10,486 bases of DNA. It comes from Brachionus plicatilis (Eukaryota; Rotifera; Eurotatoria; Ploima; Brachionidae). Position 1 is the first letter of the stretch, and every line of letters begins with the position of its first letter. Below the pieces are notes generated by a model, which was not told the DNA's origin, searched no databases, and saw nothing but the letters and a program-made list of their open reading frames with translations. This document shows positions 1-6,581 of the stretch, piece after piece. The position numbers and the translations under genes were made by a program. The stretch covers positions 221,035 to 231,520 of the forward strand of contig QEOQ01000355.1 in the NCBI GenBank assembly GCA_010279815.1, in the 5' to 3' direction.

Positions 1-484
1 ATGATATCAAGAGACTTCAAAATGAGCAGGAAATTGAGTTTGTTTTTGTTCCTTAAAAAATGTTTTATTTTTTCTTGTTGAAATAAATTTTTGTTTAAAA
101 TTATTTGAATTAATTTTTAAAATAAATTTTAATTTATGCTGCTACCAAATTAAATTTTCTAGTAATTTAAAAATGATGCCGAGATTAAATAAAATTTAAA
201 ATTCAATTTATTTAATTTCCAATAAAACTAATATTTAGTGTTTCATGATTATACAGCATTATTAATTAATAATTTAAGATTTCAGACCTTAGTTTATTAG
301 AACATTTTAATCGGCTTATTTTGGCTCTTTTAAGAAACCAATTTTGTATTATTTGCCTTAATAAATTTTTTAACTTTCTTAACATACTTATATCATGCAA
401 TTTTTTATTAATTAATCTAGTAAAAGGGCTTATTATAAAGAACATACAATTTTATTTTAATTAAGTTCAAAATTTGAATCCATA
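1..484. other. AT-rich intergenic DNA, no gene seen
   Basis: This stretch is almost entirely A and T, with T and A runs and stop codons in all frames at short intervals. I see no exon-like segment, no tRNA box and no strong repeat apart from the element that begins at 485. Confidence 0.6.
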
Positions 485-859
485 GGTATTGTGAAATTCA
501 AATACAAATTGAACAAAAATTCTTCCTTTTTTGATGAATCATTATTAAAGTTGATAAAATGTACTCAAAAAAATGCTGCAACAAAGTGCAACATACTTTG
601 TTGCACCTTTATTACTTAAAATTAGATCATTATCTTCATTTTTTTTAGTAAATTAAACCAAAAATCAATTTGAATCTTATTGATATTTTATTTTTTGTCT
701 TATTTAAACTTGAAAAAAATTATTTTTAGCGAAAAAGGTGCAACAAAGTAAGTTGCACTTTGTTGCAGTATTTTTTTGAGTATATTTTATTAACTTTAAT
801 ATTAATTCATCAAAAAAGGAAGAATTTTTGTTCAATTTGTATTTGAATTTCACAATACC
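485..859. mobile_element. Foldback/MITE-like element with arms of about 125 bp
   Basis: The two ends are long inverted repeats. The left arm runs from about 485 to 610 and the right arm from about 735 to 859; by eye they match over about 125 bp with roughly seven mismatches. The outer ends read GGTATTGTGAAATTC on each strand. The spacer of about 124 bp is plain AT-rich sequence with no coding capacity. Each arm also contains its own small palindrome: TGCAACAAAGT at 577-587 and 739-749, with its complement at 595-605 and 757-767. Long arms, short length and no ORF fit a non-autonomous foldback DNA transposon. I found no convincing target-site duplication (left flank CATA, right flank GACT), so the superfamily is unassigned. 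A hairpin RNA source is the main alternative. Confidence 0.75.
577..605. repeat. Inner hairpin in left arm of the foldback element
   Basis: TGCAACAAAGT at 577-587 pairs with its perfect reverse complement at 595-605, leaving a 7-nt loop. The same structure recurs in the right arm at 739-767 with a 7-nt spacer. The 11-bp motif therefore occurs four times in alternating orientation inside one element, like subterminal transposase-binding sites. That role is inferred. Confidence 0.7.
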
Positions 860-1267
860 GACTCCTTAGCTTTGTATAATTGTGATCAAAAAAATGAGAC
901 CACTCAAATTTTAGTTGTAATTAAAAATTTAGTATAATTTTGTGTTTTTTAGCATAACTTTTGAATGGATCATTAGATATGTGATTTTAATCCTAGTAAT
1001 TTTTTCTATAAGATTATTGGGTCTAGTGGAAAATGTGAACATTTTGTTCACATAATCTCTGGTCACATATTTGGTGACCAAAATAGATAAATAAAAAAAT
1101 AAAAAAAATTTTCGAGTCCAGTTTTTATTTTTTGTGAACATTAATTTTAGAATAAAAGTTTAATTTTAAATGCAAATAAAAAAAAAAAGATAAATTCCAA
1201 ATCCTTTTTTTATTTGTTTTTATGTTTTTTGCCATATGCACATTACACCCTTGATGTTTTTCATTAA
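860..1267. other. AT-rich intergenic DNA with two small hairpins
   Basis: No supported gene is present. The only structure is a pair of adjacent perfect palindromes at 1034-1080, listed separately. The open frame on the minus strand from about 1141 to 929 has the K/N/F/I/Y-rich composition expected of translated AT-rich noise. Confidence 0.55.
1034..1080. repeat. Two adjacent perfect stem-loops
   Basis: TGTGAACA (1034-1041) pairs with TGTTCACA (1045-1052) across a 3-nt loop. Eight bases later TGGTCAC (1060-1066) pairs with GTGACCA (1074-1080) across a 7-nt loop. Both stems are perfect and richer in G and C than their surroundings. Function is unknown. They could be the remains of a palindromic mobile element or a protein-binding site. 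Confidence 0.6.
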
Positions 1268-1376
1268 TTCTCCACATAAATTACACGGAAATTACTACTT
1301 CTCAAGAAACTTTGAATGTAGTAAAAACAGCACTCAGCAAACATGCAAACCCTGTACCGTGTGATTTATGTGGAGA
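1268..1376. repeat. GC-richer segment bounded by 21-bp inverted repeats
   Basis: TTCTCCACATAAATTACACG near 1268-1288 is matched in inverted orientation by the segment at about 1356-1376, with one mismatch over about 20 bp. The interior of about 70 bp is noticeably richer in G and C than the flanks. On the plus strand one frame stays open from about 1252 to 1446 and reads through ALSKHANPVPCDLCGEKRAK, with a CxxC pair like a zinc knuckle. The opposite strand of the left arm reads PCNLCGE. It may be a gene or transposon fragment duplicated in inverted orientation. I do not recognise a family and do not call a gene. Confidence 0.5.
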
Positions 1377-1417
1377 AAAAAGAGCCAAAATTTTTCGTTT
1401 TTTTTTACTTTTCAAAG

Positions 1418-1664
1418 AATTTTTTAATTTTTTTAATTTTGTTCAATAAAAATTGATAATTTTGTTGATTATTGATTATTATTATTGATTTGTTTTTCTT
1501 AAAACAATTTTACGTAAGATTCCGTAATTTTTCGTAAATTCTCATTTTTTCTCCTGTAAAAAAGGTGAAAGTAAGTAAAAATAAAAGTAAAACATAAACC
1601 ATTAAAATTGTTTAAAGAAAAATAATCAATTTTTATTGAACAAAATTAAAAAAATAAAAAATTT
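1418..1664. repeat. Inverted-repeat element with 40-bp arms
   Basis: The arm at 1418-1457 and the arm at 1625-1664 are reverse complements over 40 bp with one mismatch; the core is ATCAATTTTTATTGAAC. The spacer of 167 bp contains three spaced CGTAA motifs near 1514-1536 and no coding frame. The length and structure fit a small MITE, or the edge of a larger one. No target-site duplication could be recognised in the low-complexity flanks. Confidence 0.6.
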
Positions 1665-1793
1665 GCTTGCGCCTAATTTTTTTTTAAAGAAGAGCTGAAT
1701 TTAGGCTAATTTTATTCTTTTATTATTTATTATAGTTAATTTATAACGTTTTTTTTTATTCAACCCTTCATATTTAGCCTTTCATGAAACACA

Positions 1794-2489
1794 CATTTTA
1801 ATTATATTAAATTACTGCTTATATTCACATTCTTATTTTCTAAATAATTTATCTTGCTAATTAATTTTTATGTGTATATTTTAGATTATTTTTTTTAATA
1901 ACAAGAATTTTATTGCCGAAAGCCGGAAGTTTTGAGTCGAAAATCAGAAAATTGCTCTCAGAAAATAAATTTAAATTGATTTGATATTTTATCAGCCGAT
2001 AGATCACTAATTTGAACTTTATTCTAAATTTGATCAATTTAGCTGATTCAAAAGTACAAAAATTGAGTTTTTACTTAAACTATGCTTCAAATAAAAATTT
2101 TACCCTGTTTAAAAAATTGCGAGGATATTATTCATTTAATTCTAATTAAAAATATTTTGAACTTTTTAAAATATTTTTGCCTAGTCGATTCAATTTAATT
2201 AAATTTTTCCTTATTTTAAAAATCTAAAAATTCTAGTCTGATTATAAAACATATTCAACTTAAAAACTGAGTTTAATTCTTAAATTAATGAACTAAAACT
2301 AAAACTAAATAAGATGCATTAAAATTAATAATTAAGATTTTTCGTAAAATTTTCACTTTTGTTTTATGTAAAATTGTCAATTTAACTTTGCGAAAAATTT
2401 GCATAGATTATGACCATCTTCGGCGTTTTTTTACGATTTTATTTTTCGTTGGTTTTACATTTTTTTTTCGGTTTTTAAATTTACTGGGA
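1794..2489. repeat. Tandem repeat unit, copy A (696 bp)
   Basis: This is the first of two head-to-tail copies of a unit of about 700 bp. Blocks shared with copy B in the same order include AAATTACTGCTTATATTCA, GAGTCGAAAAT, GATTTGATATTTTATCAGC, TCTAGTCTGATTATAAAACA, ATGACCATCTTCGGCGTT and TTTACTGGGA at the end. Identity by eye is about 80-85%, with small indels. No frame stays open in both copies, so the unit does not look protein-coding. It could be a diverged satellite monomer pair or an unrecognised non-autonomous element. Confidence 0.75.
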
Positions 2490-3189
2490 CATCTTAATTA
2501 AATTAAATTACTGCTTATATTCATATTATTATTTTCTAAATAATTTTTCTTGATTATTAATTTTTTTATCCATATTTTTGATTATTTTCTTAGAACAGGA
2601 AATTAGCTCCTGAAAGCCGAAAGTTATGAGTCGAAAATAAGAAGATTGCTCTCGGAAAAAAAATTTATCTTGATTTGATATTTTATCAGCTGATAGATCA
2701 CTAATTACAACTTTTTCTAAATTTGACCAATTTATCTGATTCAAAAGTACAAAAATTGATTTTATACTTAAATTAAACTATGCATCAAATCGAAATTTTA
2801 CTCTGTTTACTTTGCTTGGATATTGTTCAGTTAATTCTAATTAAAAATATTTTCAACTTTTTAAAATATATTTTTTTGCACTGTTGATTCAATTAAATTA
2901 ATTTTTAGTTTTCTTTTTTTTAAAAATCTTAAAATTCTAGTCTGATTATAAAACATATTGAACTTATATACTGAATTTAATTTAAAAAAAATAACTCAAA
3001 TTAAAACAAAATAAGATGCGTTAAAATTAATGATTAAGATTTTTTTTAAATTTTGACTTTTAATTTGAGAAAAAATTTCAACAAGTTATTTCGTAAAATT
3101 TTCAAAAATTATGACCATCTTCGGCGTTCTTTTTCGCTTGTTTTTTTCGCTGGTTTTACATTTTTTTTCGATCTATAAATTTACTGGGA
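2490..3189. repeat. Tandem repeat unit, copy B (700 bp)
   Basis: This is the second copy of the unit, starting directly where copy A ends (CATCTTAATTA at 2490, against CATTTTAATTA at 1794) and ending with the same TTTACTGGGA at 3189. The 71-codon minus-strand frame at 2744-2529 exists only here; the matching region of copy A has several stops, so it is not treated as a gene. Substitutions and indels are spread evenly, which suggests an old duplication rather than a recent assembly artefact. Confidence 0.75.
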
Positions 3190-3570
3190 ATGTATTTACA
3201 ATTTAATTACTCTTGGAATAATTTTTTTAAAATTATATTTTTTTAGTTTTCGTTTCATTTAGATTAGAGGAAAATTTTAACATTTTTTAAATTTATTGTT
3301 TTTCAAAAATTAGAGAGACTATTATTCTGAAAAAAATTTATGACTAGTTTTCTAGAAATTATTTTTCTATATTCTTCCTTAATTTTTCCTTTAAAAAAAT
3401 TCTATGAATTGAACGTTCACCATTGAGAAGCAATGTCATTAATTTTACTGCCAAAATTTCTGGAACAAAATTAAAATTTCTCAAAAATTTTGATTTTTAG
3501 AAATTTTAATAATTTCGCAACAATGAAAATTTCATAAATATGTACGATTTTATTTAACATTAGAAGCAAA
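3190..3570 (+). promoter_or_regulatory. Upstream region and probable 5' UTR of the HEAT-repeat gene
   Basis: This AT-rich stretch precedes the start codon at 3571. TTTTTAG at 3494-3500 could be a cis- or trans-splice acceptor. Two very short upstream reading frames occur in the putative leader: ATG at 3523 closing with TAA at 3535-3537, and ATG at 3540 closing at 3555-3557. A 10-bp palindrome TGAACGTTCA lies near 3409-3418. No TATA box can be separated from background AT richness, so the extent of the promoter is a guess. Confidence 0.35.
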
Positions 3571-4019
3571 ATGACTGATAAAGACCTTTCATATATTTTA
3601 AAACTGCGATCAAACGAGGCTGTTAGACTAGGTAAAGAGACTACTGACATTGATGTTGTTTTGACTTTAAGCAAACATCCGGATCCTATGGTCAGAAAAA
3701 AGGCATTAGTTGAAATGTGTCCGTGTAGAGTCAAAGCAGACTTGGATCGATTTTGGGAAAGGGTTTTTGAGATGAAAAATGACGAAAGCAATATTGTCAG
3801 AGCTCAAGTAGAATTTTAATATTTGAATTTTTTCAGTAAAATCATGATTTTGTTCAAAAGGTTTTGCACACACTTTGCGACGGCTCACCAAAACATTTGG
3901 AGCACCGCATAAGCCTTGCACTGGAAGATTTTAATATAGACCCTGATACTGAGATTAGGCGAAAAGCTCACAAAGTAATGTCATCTTATCATCGGACTGG
4001 AAAATGGAATATATTGTAA
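3571..4019 (+). CDS. Small HEAT-repeat protein, two exons, 131 aa
   Basis: Exon 1 is 3571-3807 and exon 2 is 3861-4019, joined in phase 0 across a 53-bp intron. The ATG is chosen because an in-frame TAA stands at 3535-3537. The joined protein is all helical repeat: repeat 1 at about residues 28-52 (KHPDPMVRKKALVEMCPC), repeat 2 at about 59-87 (FEMKNDESNIVRAQVLHTL) and repeat 3 at about 97-122 (DPDTEIRRKAHKVMSSYH). Each has the D-x-x-[VI]-R signature of PBS-lyase-type HEAT repeats, and the protein ends in RTGKWNIL. There is no signal peptide, membrane segment or catalytic motif, so a scaffold or binding role is inferred. From memory, short bacterial HEAT proteins share the CPC and DGSP features and a similar C-terminus, which raises ancient transfer as a possibility; this is unchecked. 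An AATAAA lies 35 bp after the stop. The gene stands alone among repeats. Confidence 0.85.
3808..3860 (+). other. 53-bp GT-AG intron with a decoy acceptor
   Basis: The donor is CAA|GTAGAA at 3807/3808 and the acceptor is TTCAAAAG|GTTTTG at 3860/3861. A better-looking acceptor, ATTTTTTCAG, ends at 3836, but using it puts TAA in frame immediately. Joining at 3860 restores a continuous HEAT repeat (VRAQ|VLHTLCDGSP). Retaining the intron stops translation after three residues. Confidence 0.8.
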
Positions 4020-4053
4020 ATTACTTGACGCAAATGAATTATTTTTAATTAGA

Positions 4054-4059
4054 AATAAA
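4054..4059 (+). terminator. Poly(A) signal of the HEAT-repeat gene
   Basis: A canonical AATAAA lies 35 bp after the TAA stop. In this AT-rich DNA the hexamer occurs often by chance, so position is the main support. Confidence 0.5.
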
Positions 4060-4646
4060 GGGGATTTATCAAAACATAAAACAAAATTATAGAATGAAAA
4101 ATATAGAATTTTATTTACTATAGAAATATCAAAATGTAGAAAAATAAAAATATTTAAAAATATTTAAATGTCAATTATGTTGAAAAATAAAATGTATAAT
4201 AAAATATTTTAAACTATAAATCTTACTAATATAACTCAAATTTTTTTATTTTTAATAATAAAGATACCTTGTTTTAGCTTTATTCGGAATATTTAAAATA
4301 TTTTTTCAATTTTTGTTCCAAAGTTTACCAATTTGGAAAATAAAATTTTTTTTATTGACAAATCTAACTTAACAATACATTCTTTTTTAATATCAATGAT
4401 GAATGAAACTAAGCAAAAAAATTTTTTACATTAGAGTTTCCATATAATTGAAAAAGAATTTTAAGTTTTTTAAATCTTGAATTACTTAAAATGATTTCTA
4501 AGTAATTCAGAATTTAAATTTTTATTTAAGAAAATTTGATTCTCTTCCAACATTATAGATCATGAGACTTAAAACAAGCACTTTTGATTCGACTTTTTAA
4601 ATTGAGTCAGAGATATGTTAGAGCAGGGCTGAGTTATTCTTTTACA
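4060..4646. other. AT-rich intergenic DNA, no gene seen
   Basis: Nothing beyond A/T runs and short direct repetitions such as AAATATTTAAA near 4150 was found. No exon-like frame or RNA gene is visible. Confidence 0.55.
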
Positions 4647-4729
4647 TAGGTTGTCAGACTGGTGAAAGAATATGGAGAGGGTTCGAATCAACACACATCG
4701 ACATACTCTTAATTCAATTTTTTTTTTTT
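4647..4729 (+). other. Pol III-like patch, possible decayed tRNA-derived SINE
   Basis: GGTTCGAATCA at 4680-4690 matches the B-box consensus of tRNA genes and tRNA-derived SINEs. A weak A-box-like TAGGTTGTCAGACTGG sits upstream at 4647-4662, and a run of 12 T at 4718-4729 could act as a Pol III terminator. The segment is richer in G and C than its flanks. It is not a functional tRNA: the bases either side of the T-loop do not pair into a T-stem, and no anticodon arm or acceptor stem is visible. Confidence 0.3.
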
Positions 4730-5450
4730 ATTTAAACATTTTTCAATTTTTCAATTTTTATTTTATTCTCATTTTCTTCTCAGTTTTGATTTGTTTTTAA
4801 TTAATTAATTAATTAATAGTAGTAGTAGTAAAAATAACTGCGACTCGAGCAAGTCGAGTTAAACCGTAAGGCTGTGGCAGTTCTTTGCAATCACACCAGA
4901 TTCTGTACCATAAACCATTCATCAAGTCTTGCTTTGAAGGAATTTAATAAATTTGCTTCAACAACAATTTTTGGTAAACGGTTCCAGTCGTTTACAACCC
5001 TGTTTGTGATAAAGTTGGACCGTGATGGACAATTTTTAAAAAGTTCTCTTGTAACCATCTTTGCATGACCCCTCAAAATAAAATTATTTCTTTGAACGTA
5101 CCTGATTCCACTTACCAATTTAACAGTTTCTAGACTGTATACAATTTAAAAAAACTGAATCAAATCGCCTCTTCTTCTTCTCGTATCCAAAGTGGTAAGT
5201 TTTAATCTATTCAATCTTTCTTTATACTCAAGATTCTTAAAGGCTGGAATCAACTTCGTAGCTCTACGTTGTACTTTACTAATTCCTTCTTATCTTCTTT
5301 CAGGTATGGATTCCAAACACTAACTCCATATTCAATAAGAGGTCTTACCAATGAAGTATACAATAACTTAACTACATTGGCGTCCAAAAATTTAAAATTT
5401 TTCCAAATCATTCCCAAAATCTTATTAAGCTAACATGTGCACCCCATTTT

Positions 5451-5505
5451 AGATCATTTTGAAAAAACACACCCAAATCCTTTTCAAATTTTGCTTTATA
5501 TAATA
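5451..5505. repeat. 55-bp direct repeat flanking the nested insert, copy 1
   Basis: Bases 5451-5505 repeat at 5593-5647 with two mismatches in 55 (near 5460 and 5486). Both copies are LINE coding sequence (YKAK.EKDLGVFF.ND on the minus strand), present once in the ancestral element. They are best read as a target-site duplication made when the insert at 5506-5592 arrived. Fifty-five base pairs is long for that, and a tandem duplication with filler is the alternative. Confidence 0.75.
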
Positions 5506-5592
5506 GTAGTAGTAGTAGTTGTTGCTGCGACACCTAACATGTAGATTGTCTGGGCCCATCATCGCCAATTGGCCGTGTGGAGCTGTAGCAGC
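5506..5592 (-). mobile_element. 87-bp GC-rich nested insert, SINE-like or LINE 3'-end copy
   Basis: This insert is far richer in G and C than its surroundings and interrupts LINE reading frame. Read on the minus strand, it begins TGCTGCTACAGC and ends GTCGCAGCAACA followed by (ACT)n. The host LINE's 3' end reads CTGCCACAGCC .. GTCGCAG .. (ACT)n, so the two share both ends of the 3' UTR and the tail, while their middles differ. It also contains the palindromes GGCCAATTGGC and TGGGCCCA, and its terminal TGCTGC can pair with GCAGCA. This suggests a heavily 5'-truncated copy of a related LINE, or a SINE using that LINE's 3' end. It has no coding capacity. Confidence 0.65.
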
Positions 5593-5647
5593 AGATCATT
5601 TCGAAAAAACACACCCAAATCCTTTTCCAATTTTGCTTTATATAATA
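5593..5647. repeat. 55-bp direct repeat flanking the nested insert, copy 2
   Basis: This is the partner of 5451-5505, lying on the upstream side of the insert in LINE orientation. Its sequence continues without a break into the upstream LINE frame (NKYGTELLY), which shows that the duplication arose inside the element. Confidence 0.75.
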
Positions 5648-6345
5648 ATTCTGTTCCATATTTATTAAAAATTGTGTAGTCAAACTGAGGATTTTATATT
5701 ACCAATATGCATAACTTTACACTTTTCTACGTTAAAATCAGTCGCCCATGTAATCGCCCAGCTTGAAACAGTATCTATATCGCGCTGTAAAGATAAGTTA
5801 TCATTTAGATGGTTAACAGCTGCTAAAATTTTCATATCATCAGCATAGACTTTTGTTTCATTATTTAAATATTCGGACAAATCGTTTATGAAAATAACAA
5901 AAAGAAGAGGCCCAAGGACCGATCCTTGCGGAACACCACTAGTAACATCAAGCCATTCTGATTCAACTTTACCAAGAACAACTCTTTGCTTTCTTCCATC
6001 TAAAAAAATTTTCACCCAATCTAATATTTTTCCTTCGAATCCATAAGCTGATAACTTGTAGAGTAACAGTCAATGTGAAACTTTGTCAAAAGCCTTGGAA
6101 AAGTCAGTGTATACGATGTCGATCTGATTGCCAGAGGCTAGTAGATTTGAGATTATATCCATTGTTTCTAGTAAATTTGTAGAGCACGACTTTTTTGGAA
6201 CGAAACCGTGTTGAGCGTTAGATAAAAGAGCGTTCTTCAATAAGTGCACTAACATTAGTTCTTTAATTATCCTCTCCAGTATTTTACAGACAATACTGGT
6301 AAGTGAAACAGGACGATAATTACCTGGATCGAGTTTAGCTCCAAT

Positions 6346-6581
6346 AAATAATTAATTAATTTTATTATTATTAAATTTAAATTTTTATTTTTAGAAATAT
6401 TTTAAGTATTTTTAGAATGAGAATTAGGATTATGTTTATAATTTGGCAGAGTAAAATTTTTAATCTATGTTTTAATGTACCTTCAGAAATAAAATTTTGA
6501 ACTTAATTTTAAATGTTTTTATTATAATAATATTGACTAAGATTTACAAAATTTTTTAATTAATTTTTATTTTTCGACTTG
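6346..6581. other. AT-rich spacer with candidate SNIP1 poly(A) signals
   Basis: This spacer lies between the truncated 5' end of the LINE and the stop codon of SNIP1. On the minus strand AATAAA occurs at 6571-6566 and 6523-6518, about 11 and 59 bp past the stop. The second has the more usual spacing. Nothing else was recognised. Confidence 0.5.

Larger units (their letters stand above)
4817..6345 (-). mobile_element. 5'-truncated CR1/Jockey-type LINE with nested insert
   Basis: On the minus strand this is the 3' part of a non-LTR retrotransposon. It starts inside the reverse transcriptase (LDPGNYRPVSL near 6330-6298), continues through the RT and C-terminal region, and ends with a short 3' UTR, a small stem-loop (ACTCGA/TCGAGT around a 5-nt loop near 4844-4860) and a (CTA)4 tail at 4817-4828. 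Immediately outside, TAATTAATTAATT occurs on both sides (4802-4814 and 6349-6361) and could be a target-site duplication, although it is low-complexity. 5' truncation is typical of LINE integration. A second short element has inserted at 5506-5592. Confidence 0.85.
4891..6345 (-). pseudogene. Broken LINE reverse transcriptase ORF2 remnant
   Basis: RT motifs appear in order: YRPVSLTSIVCKILE (about 6316-6272), the catalytic block YTDFSKAFDKVSH (about 6111-6073), GVPQGSVLGPLLF (about 5937-5899) and the catalytic YADD at 5836-5847. Downstream come KCKVMHIGN, EKDLGVFF, LVRPLIEYGVSVWNPYL and VQRRATKLIP, then the C-terminal domain with RVVNDWNRLP and NSFKARLDEWF, ending at a TGA at 4891. The frame is destroyed by a TGA at 6070-6072, frameshifts near 5680, 5425-5433, 5275-5285 and 5145-5152, and the nested insert with its duplication. 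APE endonuclease and ORF1 are absent. The motif set and C-terminus fit the CR1/L2/Jockey group; the exact clade needs a tree. The remnant is not expected to be active. Confidence 0.85.

Noticed and set aside
929..1141. Minus-strand open frame of 70 codons
   Set aside because: Its composition is that of translated A/T runs, with no domain, no splice context and no family similarity that I recognise.
2529..2744. Minus-strand open frame of 71 codons in tandem copy B
   Set aside because: The matching part of copy A is broken by several stops, so the frame is not conserved between the copies.
3837..3860. Exon 2 of the HEAT gene beginning after the acceptor at 3836
   Set aside because: It places TAA directly in frame, and the other phases also meet stops. 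The acceptor at 3860 restores the HEAT repeat.
3471..3921. Minus-strand frames opposite the HEAT-repeat gene
   Set aside because: They are shadows of a real plus-strand gene, with no protein-like motifs.
4647..4729. A functional tRNA gene
   Set aside because: No T-stem, anticodon arm or acceptor stem can be formed around the B-box-like sequence.
4874..5068. Plus-strand open frame over the LINE 3' end
   Set aside because: It is antisense to the LINE C-terminal domain, which has clear family motifs on the minus strand.
4802..6361. TAATTAATTAATT as firm proof of the LINE target-site duplication
   Set aside because: The motif is simple-sequence and common in such AT-rich DNA, so it is kept only as a candidate.
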